Shown here: positions 1-13,300 of the stretch, in pieces
How positions within the stretch are numbered: position 1 is the first letter of the stretch
Layout of the letters: each line of letters begins with the position of its first letter
Assembly (NCBI GenBank): GCA_026724425.1
Contig: JAIUCV010000347.1
Span: 124,001 to 188,000 of the forward strand
From: Erythrophleum ivorense
Lineage: Eukaryota > Streptophyta > Magnoliopsida > Fabales > Fabaceae
Reading direction: 5' to 3'
Length of the DNA: 64,000 nucleotides
Made by a program: the position numbers and the translations under genes
The notes under the pieces: generated by a model
Database searches by the model: none
Told to the model about the DNA's origin: nothing
The model's input: the letters and a program-made list of their open reading frames with translations, nothing else

Positions 1-149
1 TTCATTTCTAGGGCTGAATTTTATAAAAACAAAAAAACAAAGGAAAGTTCCACAATGTTAAAGAGGTAGGCAACATAATTGTTGTAAAGTAAATGATGTC
101 TAAAATATGGTAGGGAAATGAGTAAGATTATTGGTTATCCTTTTATAGG

Positions 150-3100
150 GGAATGCTGCAGTCCTAGTAGAGTGGAAGAACTTGGAGCCAAGGGAGCAAA
201 AGAAGTATAAGGATGAAGCATATGAAGAGCGAATAGAGCACAAGAAGGAGCATGTTCTTGGAAATTCTCGTGTAAGGAAATATTCATTGTTATGCATCCT
301 TGAAATCCCTCATTTAATAAGTTCATGCTATGTTATTGAATTATTTGTGTTATATAGATACCAATTAAGACAAGGTGCTCGCCCTCTCAGTTTAAGGAAG
401 CTGTAGAATTTATCAAAAATAACACTGTTTGCAATAAATTGGTGGAGGAAATGAGGTTTAAAAATTTTCTAGATTTGGCATTCCAAATCCTATTAAGGGA
501 CTTGTGCATATAGCTTGTTACAGCCTTTAATATTCCAACTAGATCACTATCAATTAGATTTAAATGAGTACCACTCAAAGCCTTAGATGTCCATGACATA
601 ATGGGCATTCCCATCAATGGCCAGCCTATACTTGATAGTGTAGAGGAATAAGGCATAGCTACAGTCAGAAGAAAGTTCAAGGAAAAAAAATTGAAGGATG
701 TGAAAGATATTATATTAAGAGGACAGGCTGGTAGAGACTTCAAGCGGGCTTTTTAGCTATTTGCCTTAGGGATATTCCCATGCCTGACATCTAACTTATA
801 TGTGAATAATAAACTGCTTCTTGCAATTATGGACATCGACCATGTAGACACGTATAACTGGGCAGAATTTATCTTGTCTACTCTTGTAAAGGAAGTGGTA
901 AGCTTCAAAATAGCTCCCTATAAAAGAGTAAAGAAAAAGAGCATTGGAGGATGTTTGCCACTCTTGATGGTATAGTTTGTTATCTATATATTTATTTGAC
1001 TTATTATTTCATACATCTAACAAGTTCAATTTTGATCAGTATTTTTCCTGCAACATTTTCCTCTTAGAAATGTAGTTGTCCCTAGCAATGCTAATACTAT
1101 CAAGTTTTGGACCTAACAACGCATCCAAGAAAGGGTTAAACTTGAGAAGAAGCATGTTCAGATAAGAATTTCTCTACTTGGTTGTATATGATAATACAGG
1201 TAAGCTACTGTATAAGCTTATATGATTATTTGGTAATTTGCCAACTATTCTGATATTACTTCTGGATGCAGAGAATCTTTAATACCAAAGGCCCACATGC
1301 ACTCCCTTCGGAGTCTGCATTTCACCATCTAGTAGCACTTCCTATATTTGAATCAACTCAAGGGAGTATTGGAGTTGAGGTTTTTCTACTATGAAAGACC
1401 TATTACCACTGGGTTTAAGGTATTTTACTTTAAGTTAGTAGTAATCTATCATAAACCTAGTGGTAACAGGTCCTGCAGAGGAATTTTTTTCATATTTAGA
1501 TCCTCAACTCTAATTCTCCCAGAATATCAATTGTGTTGAGTGTTCTTAGGTATCTTTGAACTAACTATTATTATGGGAATCTTGTAGGGTATCAAAAAAA
1601 AGTATAAAAGACTCCTGAACTTTGTTTACGGCTTTGCTGAAGATCTTTTGATGCTGCAGACAAAACTTACAAGCCCTACCCATAAAGTGACTCTTGTGGG
1701 TGACATGAAGGGAACTTCTGCAGGCAACGTGGCTGGTAATGAGGTAGGGGATAGAGAAGAAGCAGCTACATCACCTGGGTGCATGTCAAGCGAAGATGGG
1801 GAGGATGATGAATTGAATGAATCATCTAGAAGTGATAGTGGGATTAAGCTGAAGAAGAGGAAAACACCATATGCCCCTAGCCTGAAGGATAAAGTTGAAG
1901 GACAAGAATACCCACACAGGTCAGTAAGATAACATCATAAGGCCATCAAATGGTCACCATCTGTGGAGGAAGCCCTCAATACTAGAACAGAGAAAGAGAA
2001 AAAGACAGTGTATAAATATTACACTTCACGTGCTGCCTGGGTAAATAGCAATGAGTATGTATATCAGTATGGGAAAATTCACATGTTTGTAGAAATTATA
2101 TTGGTGATTTCATTTGATGTTGCTGACAGTGGAAATGTATTTGATGTATTAATATTAGTGAGTGAATGTGCCTGCTTTGTTACTAGGGTAGTAGTTGATT
2201 TGTTTAACTTTTACCTCATCGTGAGTCTAACTTTTGCATGCTTCGACTAGTGTAATACTTTTAAAAGTGATTATTTTATACTTGCCTTCGTTTTGTGTGT
2301 TAGTGATAACTATGGTGTCCAGAGTGCGTATAGAAGACCAAAAGTGGGAGAACTCGACTGTCAGATGACACATTCTATATAAGGATTTCATGGTGACTAA
2401 TATGTCTTTCTTTTCATATCACCGTTAATGATCCTTTGCTTTAAGTCCTACTTTGATATGCTTTATGAAATTATTGGTATAGAGAACCCTCTTGAAACCT
2501 ATAAGGCAGTACAATGTGAATGATTTGCTAGAAAACTGTGGCTCGACAATGTGGGCTATAACATCATGGATTGTACCTTAGTAATGTACTTGTAGGGTAT
2601 TTGTTGTTTTCTGTTGGCCTATCCCCTGGAAAGTGTTGGTCATTTGGACAAGTATTCGCCCCTATGCTATTTCTGAACCACTGGTTCTGCTTTGCTCTGG
2701 ACCCTCATGCATGCATTTTATACATCCTTGACTCATTGAGTCAAATGACCAATGCAGGCCAAAAGAAGATGGCCCACAACATAGTAAAATTATGTTGTAT
2801 TCTATTGGTATGTAGTTTTTAACGTTAATTGTAATGGTTAAGCTTTGTGTGATACTTTATGGGTGATATAATAGAAAGACCAGTTAGCCACACTATTAAA
2901 GCTGTTGAAACCAGAAAGATTCATGGCAGCAAGCCTAGTTGTCACCGTGAAATACGTTGAGTTACCCCTACAACCAAACATATAAGTGAATTACTTTAAA
3001 CTTTTAATATTTGTAGTATTACATGTATAGCCCTGACTTTATGATATCTCATTTGTTGCTCAATGATAATTATGGAATATATTTGATAAAATACTTGTAA

Positions 3101-3300
3101 CTATGGATTGGGGAACCAAAGCCTGAGTGGAAAGGGCTCACCATGCCAACATATACTCCGGTTTGAGCATCTCTTTTATTGTTTGTTATAGTTTACTGCC
3201 TGGTGACTTATGGGTAAATGATTGTGGTTTCAGGAAGAGTTGGATGCATTCCGTGTCCAACTCATATGAGACTTGGTGAACCATCCACTGAACAAGTGCT
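150..3300 (+). pseudogene. Decayed DUF1985 / Ulp1-type (C48) cysteine peptidase gene of a Mutator-like element
   Basis: I see fragments in shifting + frames. At about 690-970, GRDFKRAF, then DIDHVDTYNWAEFILSTLVK and IGGCLPLLMV match the DUF1985 region found next to Ulp1 domains in plant transposons. An acidic/basic linker follows at 1,648-1,932. A peptidase-like part covers about 2,570-3,290: NHWFCFALD (His codon 2,679-2,681, Asp codon 2,700-2,702), then ILDSLSQ, and NDCG with the Cys codon at 3,223-3,225. His, Asp and Cys of the family triad are thus all still visible. Several stops (for example after GGCLPLLMV) and frame changes break the reading frame; some may be introns. Known: Ulp1 (C48) enzymes cleave SUMO, and plant MULEs of the KI-MULE/CUMULE type carry such genes. 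Inferred: it belongs to the same element as the opposite-strand transposase at 5.4-7.5 kb. The left end may lie outside the window. Confidence 0.72.
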
Positions 3301-5364
3301 GGGGTAATGTAATGGTAGTTTCAAAGGCAATAAATCAAAGGGAAGCAAACCACAAAGTCTTGATGCATTGATAGTTTCCTCCCTAAGACTTTGTATTATT
3401 GTAGTTATAGATAAGAATGTTCTGTCAGTCTTATAAACTTTGTAAACTGATGATTGTAAATATTTGATTGCTATGATTATAACAAGATTATGAAATTCCT
3501 TGAGTTACTTTTTTTTGCTGGCATAATCGTCTATTTTCTTAAGGTCCACTGAGTCATATCACTAAGCTTGTCATTAACATCCTAAACTCATAGCCTAAAT
3601 ATGGTAGTAAAATCCCTAAAATCTACTAGTAATATCTCAAAAATATGTAGTAACAGATCTAAATAACACTAGTAATTATACTCTGAAATGTTCTTAAAAG
3701 TGGACAGAAATGTGCTTAAATCCAATAGTAATACCCCTAAATTTGATGGTAATAGTCCTAAAAATCTATATCATTGTATTATGAACAATAAGGATTCACA
3801 AAAATGAAAACCAGAGGAGAAAAGCTCCCCACCCAAGGATTCACAAGTTTAAGAAAAGAGCATAAATTCCCTTAAAATTGGTTATAAATATGCAATGCTG
3901 TAATGGACTACCTATGTATAGAACTTATTGTTAATTGACCTTTTGAAATAATATATCATTTGGCTATATTTTTTTTCTTTCTTTCTGTTGACCCACCAAT
4001 GGTGGATTGTTGTTTGGTGTTATACACAAGTGCTCCATTCTTGACATATGGTTGCTGACGTATGGTTGTAATATCAGTCTTCTTTTGCAATTCAAGCCAA
4101 TGGTGGATTGTAATATCAATTCCGTCAATACCAAACAGAATCCAAAATCTAAACACTTAGTTGCTCAAAATCCTCACACTAGCCAAATCCCCTGACATCC
4201 TTCTCCAGCTTAATGAATCCTCAGAGTTCAGAGGTGCCTTTGGATCTGTTGTTTGTGATACTATCTGGGTTGATCATTTTCAAGAAGCTGTGTGTTATAA
4301 ATCCCATAAGCCAAGCCAGTTACTGTTGTTTCATTAATCAGACATAGAGGATGTAAACCAGTAATGTTGGCTGCAGCTAAAATTGTGATTCACGTGAAGA
4401 TCAGTAAAATAAACTGGAGTTCTGATATAATAATAAACAACAGCTGCATTCAGATTCTTTTCAGCCATGCCCTTAAAATAAAATGACTTGAGAAACTTAA
4501 GTGCAGGAGTTCCATACATGGACTCATCATTCAGTACAAGATGATGAAAATGTGTGGTTTGCTATATAGGCATTTTTACTTTGTTTGCTACAGATCCCAA
4601 GGAAAGTTAAAAATGATTAACTTATGATAAGCAACAGCAAATCTTATTTTTTAAAGTGAAAATGCATGTCCCACATGTCAACATCCATTTATATGAGGGA
4701 AGAAAAAGTTACAAAACCAATAAAAAATGGCATAGTATGGAGGGAAAAGATGCACAAAATGCCTACACTTAAACTTTGTAGTAGAGGCTTTAAAAATCAG
4801 TTCAATCAGATACTAATATGTTATAAATTCTTTTCATAACCTGTGCACACAAATTAGACGTAAACAAATATTATATACACATAGCACTTGTAACACAAAG
4901 CTTCATTTTCATTACTTTTCATTCATATTCCATACAGTTACCAATAGCCCAACAAATTCGGACTTCACTTCCCTATAACCACTATAAAAAACCTTTATAT
5001 GTCCCTAATGCATGTACAAAAAAATTAGTTATATCTGCCCATGTATAAAAGAGAGCCTAACTTCCATAACTTCAAAAAATAGGTTCATTCTACCCATGTA
5101 CAAAAGAGTCCAATTTCTAGATCTTCAAACAAAAATAGGTTTTGTCTACCCATGTACAAAGAGAGCTTAACTTTCATACATTTACAATACTACTAACCAC
5201 TTCCTTAAGAAAACACTAATATATAACCACCTAGGAGCTACTTGTACAGCATCAAGATAAAGAAGGATTGGGAGTTTTGCACCTAGCTCTGTTATGCCTG
5301 CCTCTTAACAACGAGAACACCAGTACTGAGCCTTATCTTGAAATTGTGATTCACGTCCCCTTTT
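3300..5364. other. Spacer between the Ulp1-like and transposase pseudogenes
   Basis: No gene that I recognise. On the - strand two open stretches at 4,519-4,334 and 4,156-3,956 read through a few dozen codons (one contains YVKNGALVYNTKQQST) but match no family known to me. The 3,600-3,760 part repeats the short motif AGTAA/AGTAATA about every 20-60 bases; similar clusters recur at 7.7 and 8.4-8.6 kb on the far side of the transposase. Confidence 0.4.
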
Positions 5365-7512
5365 CTACGGTCTTCCAGCTGGACGACCGATGATGGGTGG
5401 TAGTAGGAAGGTGTTGCTAGTATAATCATCAATCAAAAAATTGTTTAAGTTTGGCATATCATGAGTCTCTACAAGAATTATAGTATTCATATACATCTTA
5501 TACTGCGAGCTCAGTAAGTGACATTCTTCCACATATGAGTATACATTCCCATGCACCTTCTTTATTGCTACACATGCATGAGGACATGGGATGCCAAATA
5601 TTTGCCAAGCTTGACAAGTACACTCTCTTAATGCCATATTCACCCTTAAATCATTGCTTCTTATTCGAACTAGGAGCTGATTAATACCATAATGCTCTGC
5701 TATCATATTTTTTATCCTTGCAACATTTTCCTTCAGCATTGCCTCAATCCTTGGACCCAGACCATTTGTCTATTTAACCATGCCTTCCTTGCTAGCATAT
5801 AGTTTTTTAGCTAGATTATCCCTATGCTCATTGATTAATACACAAACATTGTCATTCCTTTCTTTTACTATTCATGCATTAAAAGATTCTATAAAGTTAG
5901 TTGTGATATTATCCCATCATTAATATGAAAATCTAGCTAATGCCCACCTCTCAATATCAGCCTGGGTCTCCACCCATCTACCCAACTCAGGGGAGAATGA
6001 CCTCAATTTCTCCAATGCTTTCACATAGTCTGTGTCCAACCGAATATACGCAATCCCATCTAGCAATTTTAGCGCATCATTCTTACACCGTCTTTTTTGC
6101 CCTCTGCAAACATTTAAGAACTCACTACTAAAGTTCTCCTTCATATGTTGATAGCAAAATGTATGTCTCTCCCCACTAAACATTTCTCTTACTGTACCAA
6201 TTATGGCATTATGACGATATGAAATTAGAGTTATTTATATACCACTAGTTAAGTCTTTAACCTTTTGAAGGAACCACATCCAATCATCATATGTTTCTGC
6301 ACCTACAATTACATAAGCAAGTGAAAACAAGTCATTGTCTGCATCATATGTAGATGCAGCTAAGAAAGTCCCTTAGTATGGTCTACTGAGGTAGCAATTA
6401 TCAATGTACAATATCAGCCATGCACTAAGCATGAAGCCAGTTATATAACATCCATATGCAATGAATAACCTTTCAAAATGATTGTTCATCGATGAAGTCC
6501 ACATTGTAATAGTTTCTAAATCTGTTTCCATTAAACGATTGTACAACCAAGGGATTAGCATGTACAACCAGTCTACTAGCCCATTGATATCAGCTAAAGC
6601 TTTCTTCTTCCCCCTCCATGCTTGATGGTAACTTAGTGCCAATCTATATTCTCTAAACAGCTCACCATGGATATCATTTAGCATTTTATCTCTACTTGAT
6701 CTGACACTCTCAACCATTATAGATGGTCTACCCTTTGCTTGTGAGGTACGACCAATTTATTTTATGCTGAGTTCACATGCTCACTACAAAGGTTCGTACA
6801 CTTAGAAAGGGTGCGCTTTTAGCTACTGCATACGATGTTAGCTTCCACTTGCATCCATCCACATTACACTTAACAATCATCTTGTGAAGGTTGTTCTTTA
6901 GGAAAGTGTATCCAAATTTATGAGCAATGTTATACTTGTACAGTACTTTCCTGAATTCAACAGCATTCGAAAAAATTTGCTCACACCTAACACTCAAATC
7001 TATCCATTTGGTAGAATTTAATTCAGTCATTGGTGAAGGGACACTTTGTATTGCACGTGGATGAAGTACAAGTTTCTGGTTGGAAGGAGACCTAGTAGTG
7101 GAATGAACTGAATTTGAATTCATTATGCATTTTCATTCATTTCACATTTGTTAGTCTAGGGGTGATACCCAAGTATACGAAATAAAATTATAACATATAG
7201 TAGATATTTACTAGACAAGTCATAAAAGACTAATTTATCATCCTGTTACCAAGTGGGATGGTGATGCTCTAATTTGTTCCCCATTAATTATATATATGTG
7301 TGCACATTGATTATTGTATTTGATCAATTATTGCACACCATTATCATCCACCAGGTCTAATAGCTTAGAGGCATTAAATTTTAAAATGTATTTCATTTCC
7401 ATTTCATTGCCATCACTGTCCATGCATAATCTTACTTCTCTCCTTAGTTCTTCTAACGATATACCTTCCTTTATTAGTCTTCCACCTGTTTGACCCCCTC
7501 ATAGTGGATTTT
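5365..7512 (-). pseudogene. MuDR-type (Mutator-like) transposase pseudogene
   Basis: Read from high to low coordinates, the parts of a MULE transposase appear in the expected order. At about 7,500-7,340, KEGISLEELRREVRLCM and MKYILKFNASKLLDLVDD resemble the N-terminal MULE region. At 7,123-6,773 the MuDR zinc-finger-like domain carries KCNVDGCKWKLTS. At about 6,420-6,180 the DDE core reads YIDNCYLSRPY, a TAA stop, then GTFLAASTYDADNDLFSLAY and DDWMWFLQKVK. At 6,183-5,920 it continues with ERHTFCYQHMKENFSSEF. At 5,739-5,365 there is a SWIM zinc finger, CTCQAWQIFGIPCPHAC. In-frame stops (TAA near 6,373; another after DLTSGI) and frame changes make it non-functional. Such enzymes cut and paste Mutator elements at their terminal inverted repeats, which I could not find here. 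It converges with the Ulp1-like pseudogene. Family assignment is sure; element boundaries are not. Confidence 0.85.
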
Positions 7513-10440
7513 CCTGCTTGAATCTTTTAAGATTTGTCCACCCAAATGAAAGTAGCAGAACACTTCACCTGACATTTGATTTTTCATCCTCTACTTACCA
7601 CAACTACACCTAAAAGAATAAGAAAGCTTTAGAGTTGCTCATCATTTTTAGAACCAAAACAACAATATCAGTAGGAATAAAGCTAAAAGTAGGTAGTAAT
7701 ATTCCTAAAAAGAAGTAATAATATTTCTACCAGTTATGGCATTCTTTCCCAGATGGAACAAAACATCAATAATGTTAGTAAACCTATTAAACGTCTAAAA
7801 CTCCTTATAACTCTAGGTGCAGACTATCCTTAACAAGCATAGGAAGAACAAGTTGCCATTAACCATGAGAATTTGAGAGACTTAGCATATCATAAATTGC
7901 TACGTACTCAATTATACAAAAAGGCCTTTAATATTAGCAGATTTAGGTCGTTCTATTCTACTCTTCTCATACCATGATTGTGAGTAGTTGCAAATAATAA
8001 GATGCAGGATGACAAGAGAACTTGATGAAAGGTAGAAGAAATGGGGGGAGGAAGGATGAAGAAATGAAGGGAAGAAGGATGACGAACTAAAGAGCAGATA
8101 GCTCCAAAAACAAAGGAGGGCAATCATGGAAGTAGCTGGACCTCATGGGGAACAAAAATGATGGGAGAGGACCGGATGGAGTAAATTGCTTGGGTTTCAT
8201 AAGGCTTATTAACAGAGGGCATTCTTGTCCACCAAATTTCATTTGGTCATCAGAAATAATATTGATTTTTAAGGTCCTTCATAATAATATTTACTTGGTC
8301 TGGGTCCTTTGTACTAATTTTCTCAAATAATTATTTCAAAGTTGTAAAAGTTTGAAGTATACTTTCAAAACTTTAAAAAATATAGCTTTTCTTAAAAAGG
8401 AATAGTGAAAATGTAACTTTCTTGCAAATAAATGATAAGATCACAGGTAGTAATATAGTTTTCCTACCTTAAATTGCCTTTAATAATACTCCTGTAGTAA
8501 CACAATTTTCTTGCCCCTAGTGAGGTTATCTTTCTTACATGTCTTGGTTGAGGTTATTATTGCATTGCTATATAAATCATATAAACCTATTACTACATAG
8601 TAATATAGTTTTCCTATTTTAAGTGAGGTTAACCTTCTTACCTGCAATATTGCTTATGCATAGACCTATTACTATGCCCCCTCATAACTAAAGCTCATAC
8701 AAATTAGTTATCGTGCTATTCTATCATCTTAATACTAAAGATCATATGAATTAAAAATGATTATACTACTATACCCATCTAAGTTTACCAATGTGATTGG
8801 ATTGAATGAATTGAAGGGAACTATCCCTTCTTGTCTGTCATGACTCTTTGAAATAGAATGACAAAGAAAAAAAAGATAACACCTTTACCTGGCACACTAA
8901 ATGTTTCGGTTCAAGAGATCTTAATTTAGACGAAGAATGAATCAAGTGGTTGAGAGATTAAAGTAATGAGATTTAATAAGTGTGAAGATCCTTGTAAAGG
9001 AATACAATGACAAAACAAAGCAAAAGACCGCTTAGGTTTAGTAAACTTATATGTAATAAGACAGATTTCAAACCTCTTTTATTATGTTATTAGGGTTTCT
9101 ATTTATAAGCTTCTTTAGCAATATGTTAATAATGGTGATTGGGTCAAGTTGCTTGATAAATCCAAATAGGCTATCTAATCAAAGCAGCTTGTTATGCTAG
9201 AATTGTTTTGTTCATTGCAACTTGTTGCATCAATTTTGTATATAAGATTCAATGAATGACAGCCATTGGTCTCTGGATCTTCTAAAAATAGGTTAAATTG
9301 AGTTAGACTAATCAAAATTCTTATGGCTATGGTACTTCTATAACATAAACCAATAAATAATCTTTTTTTCATTCTTTTTCCCATCATTTGTGTATTGTGT
9401 ATTGTGCAAGGTTTTTAAATTTGTATAAAAGTTAATTTTTAAATGAAAACAAAGTGACACATGTTAGTACATCATTTTAATATTCAGGTTAATTTAATTG
9501 TTAATATTTCTAATACCTTATTTCTTAATTAATTATGTAATAATTTTTTAAGTTTTACCTATGTGTGAAATATTATTTTATTTTCAAATACTTTATTATT
9601 GTAATGTTTTCATTCTATTGCTTTGCTTTTTTTTTCAAAAAAAAAAATACTTGTATATTATACTAAAAAGGTTGAATTTATACAAGTTGTAAAATATATA
9701 GCCTAATAAAAATCTTATATTATTTTCCAATATAAAGAAAAAAAAATAAGATAAGAGTATAATAACTACAAGAACTTCTAATTTCACATAAAATTATATT
9801 TAAAACAAATAAAATTATAATATAAAATCTATTCATTTGCTAACTTAACAAATGAACTCATAATGGAGTAGCATAAAAACTAATAATTTGACTTTAGAAA
9901 ATTAATTTTCAAAATCATGTTGATCAAATCTTAATAATAATTGGCCAAAATATATAGAACTTTCCTGAATTTTAAATTATATACAAATAATCTTTATGAC
10001 TTTCAAAATTTGACAATAGACCCCACCAAACTTAAAATTATGCATAAAAAATTTCCTTCTATTAGTTGGTTTGTTATTTTATTAACAAAAACATAACACA
10101 CCAAAAGATTATTTATATATAACTCAAAGTTTAAGAGATTATATATATCACCCAAAGTTCAAAAGATTACTTATAAAAAAAATAGTTTAAGAGATTTATT
10201 TAATCTAATACATCACTAGTAAATTAATGAATTTATTGCACAAATTTAAAAGTTTAAAAAAAATTATTATTAAATTTTAAAAAATATAAAATTATTTATA
10301 TATTATTTAAAGTTTAAGAAAATTTTATACATTTTCACCATAGTAATTTGATTTCAATGACAAATCTTTTGGGTCAAAATAACAAAAGGTATAGCATTTT
10401 TTAGGGGTCAAAATCACAACATTTTATAAATAGCAAAAGC
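7513..10440. other. AT-rich intergenic/element flank without a gene
   Basis: No coding exon recognised on either strand. The 7,680-7,740 and 8,440-8,640 parts repeat AGTAATA/AGTAACA motifs also seen at 3.6 kb. The 9,945-10,345 part looks like a foldback MITE (separate entry). The open stretch at 8,127-7,912 (-) is low-complexity Ser/Leu/Phe and not convincing. Confidence 0.4.
9945..10345. mobile_element. Foldback MITE-like AT-rich element (family also at 36.6-37.06 kb)
   Basis: Phrases such as AAATTATATACAAATAATC and CTCAAAGTTTAAGAGATTAT recur, and the right half is roughly the reverse complement of the left. The same phrases occur at 36,630-37,060. This suggests a small non-coding inverted-repeat element. 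Ends and target duplication could not be fixed. Confidence 0.4.
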
Positions 10441-10471
10441 TGCATTTGTTGCTATAAGGGCCTAAGTTCGT

Positions 10472-10560
10472 GGCCCACTCAGTCACTGCGTCTAACTCGA
10501 TTAGCCCATTTACAGCCCAAGATGATCGAACGAAAACCCTAACGGTGCCACGATATAAAG
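10472..10560 (+). promoter_or_regulatory. RPS20 promoter: site II motifs, telo-box, TATA box
   Basis: Site II motifs are GGCCCA at 10,472-10,477 and AGCCCA at 10,503-10,508 and 10,514-10,519. A telo-box AAACCCTAA lies at 10,534-10,542 and TATAAA at 10,554-10,559. Site II plus telo-box is the known arrangement of plant ribosomal-protein promoters, linked to TCP-type factors and growth control. A pyrimidine-rich stretch after the TATA box suits a transcription start near 10,585-10,600 (inferred). Confidence 0.8.
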
Positions 10561-10894
10561 CAACAAAACCTAACTCTCTTTCGTTTTCTCATCGTCTCCG
10601 AGCTAGTAGACGCGCCTTCCCCAGCGCCACCTTGTAATATTTCAGGTTTCTCTCCTCTCTCTGTAAGTCTGAATCATAACATAAGGCTTCATGCTTTGAG
10701 CACTGCTTGAGAAGTATTTTGTTTTGAACGATTACAACCTTGAGAGCCAACGTTTGTTATTTGGGTTTTGTGCTTTAGGATTAAAATTGCAAGTTCTTTT
10801 TGATTCAGTTCTATATGGCTAATTTTGTGTCGTGTGTCTGAGTAGCTTATGTGACTTCTTTGTGGAGGAGACTATATAAAGAAAAGGTGTGAAG

Positions 10895-12719
10895 ATGGCG
10901 TATGCTGCGATGAAGCCCACTAAGCCGGGTTTGGAGGAGCCCCAAGAGCAGATTCACAAGATCAGGATTACGCTTTCCTCGAAGCACGTGAAAAATCTTG
11001 AGAAAGGTGTGCTTTTGGTTTTAGTTGTTTTGATTATTTGGTGATGAATTTCTTGCTTATGTTGAAATTGAAATCCTCTGTACTTTGAATTATTGGATTA
11101 GCACGGATGCTGTGTTTTCTGTTAAATCTTCAAACAAGTGCTGTTTTGAGTTCAATGTTAGCTCTGGATTGAGCAATTATAATTCCGAATCAACTGTGTT
11201 ATATTTCTGAAATTAGTTTGATTCAGTGGTAACTTTAGTTTGTTCTAATTGCTCCCTGATTAGATTGATAATGGAGTTATTTCTTCCCTATTGACAGTTT
11301 GTGCGGACTTGGTTCGTGGTGCCAAGGACAAGAGGCTTAGGGTCAAGGGACCAGTGAGAATGCCTACTAAAGTTCTTCACATTACCACTAGGAAATCTCC
11401 CTGTGGTGAAGGTAATCTTAGTTAAACTAGTCCATAGACGACACATGTATTGCTCCTGGAGTTTAATGTGGTTTGGTTAACTCTCCTGTTGTAGTTCTGA
11501 CTTGCTAGATTTCCTGCATGTTTGTTTTGTTCCTGATGAGAAATGTTGCCCCTTTTATTTAATTTAGCAACTGCACAAGTACTGTTGATCTTGTGTTTCT
11601 AAATTTTATATTGGCTTTTTAATTATGTTTTTGTCCACAATCTGCTTCCACCGGGCCTTGCCAGATGTAGAGAATTTGGTCTTCAATTATGAGTCCAGTT
11701 GGTGGAATATGTATATGGCCCTTTGTGGATTTAGTGATGTAATTAAGGTAGTCAATGGCTTTGAACCAGAAGGCACTCGGTTTCATTGATTTTAAGTAGA
11801 AAAGCCCCACAGAAAAACAAGCAAAGTAAGGGGATACGTTGAATTAAAACTTCAATGCAGTAGGGATACAAATTATTTCTCAAAAATAACCAAATTAAGA
11901 TTATGTCCAATGACTTCCTTGTCGTGATCCTAGAAGTAGACTGCTCATTTGACGTTTCTTTCTCTGTTCCTGACTTCTGTGTTTTGCAAGCTCCTTCCTT
12001 ATTGCACTTTTCAATCTTAATTAAATTGTTGAGAGTCTTAGTCTATTAATTTATGCATTTATAATATCCTAAAACCCTTCTTAGCATAAAAGTGAGCGCA
12101 AAAGGTCTGGTTGCTTAGCATTTTCTTTTGAAGTCAAATAAAATTTCTTAATTTCACTGACTTTGAAATAACAGAATTATGTTGGCTGTCAGCTATGTAC
12201 TGAGTGACTTTCATATGAACGATATGCATTTTGGTTGGACTATGAGTCTTTTGTAGTTTCTCATAGTTATGTCTGTTTATTTTCTTCTAGTCCAGTGTGA
12301 TCAGTGTTTGTAATTTGGAGATCTAAAAGTAGGATTTAGTCTAACTGATTGATAGTCTGGTTGTGGTCTTAACATTGTGTCATTTTAAGTAATATTTCCT
12401 TCCTGTCTGTAGCATTATGTGCTGTTAATGCAATTTTATGTCAGACTAATATAGTGTAACGAAGTGTGCACGCATGAATAGCAATTATTGTATACTAGAT
12501 ATCTTCCTGATTGTTATTACATGCTGAATGAAGCAAGCTCTGCCTCGTGTTTATGGATCTCTGTTTCTTGTTTCAGGTACCAATACATGGGACCGATTTG
12601 AACTTCGCGTGCACAAGAGAGTTATAGACCTCTACAGCTCCCCAGACGTGGTTAAGCAGATCACCTCAATTACAATTGAACCTGGTGTGGAGGTTGAGGT
12701 TACCATTGCAGATGCTTGA
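10895..12719 (+). CDS. RPS20: 40S ribosomal protein S20 (uS10), three coding exons
   Basis: Coding exons are 10,895-11,006, 11,298-11,411 and 12,577-12,719, spliced at GT/AG in phase 1 at both junctions, giving 122 aa and a TGA stop. Residues 1-37 start MAYAAMKPTKPGLEEPQEQI and run to KHVKNLEK. The middle exon gives VCADLVRGAKDKRLRVKGPV and MPTKVLHITTRKSPCGEG; the last gives TNTWDRFELRVHKRVIDLYS and ends VEVEVTIADA. Length and sequence fit plant uS10, a small-subunit protein at the 40S head that contacts 18S rRNA. A strong splice donor GTAAGT at 10,663 suggests an intron in the 5' UTR. The second coding intron is long (1,165 bases) and holds no gene I can see. The gene looks intact; the promoter supports growth-linked expression. 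Chosen ATG is the first in frame with the family start. Confidence 0.97.
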
Positions 12720-13300
12720 TCTGGCCCAAACTTTTAATTTTTGTTCTCCATTCTAGTTTACTTTTGTAACATTAATCTCCTGGCTAGGAATTTGTGGAGT
12801 TCAACACATTAAGTAGTTTTAATGCATTCCCTTTTGCAGTCTTGAATTTTTGAAAGTTGATATCTGTGGTAGAGGAATTGACATGCTTGTCGTTTTCTAG
12901 TTCCATGTTCGTTGACGTTGATGAATACAAAGAAAGGTGTCCAAATTTCATGTTTTTAAACTTGTTGCATCAAATATTTTAGTAGAGTTTCGAGGTTACA
13001 TTCCATACTGTAATTTAAAACTTACGTTTATATCTTATGTTATCTTGTATTGGGAATTCTTCAATTCTCTTGTTAATAATGATCTGGAGTGGTATAAAAT
13101 ATTCACTCTCGTTACTATGTGATAATCTATCTATTAACGAAGCTAATTATGCATAAACTAATTTTCCAATGGGGACTTATTAATGGATTCTTTATCTGAA
13201 TAATTTTTTGAAATCAAGATTTTGCTACTGCACATAAATTAGTCTGTTAGAAGGGGGTTTTGTGTCTTCCCAATTACTACATTTTTTTATTGGTACTTTG
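12720..13300. other. RPS20 3' UTR and AT-rich spacer
   Basis: The RPS20 3' UTR probably occupies the first 150-250 bases after the stop. Nothing else recognised before the hAT element. Confidence 0.5.
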
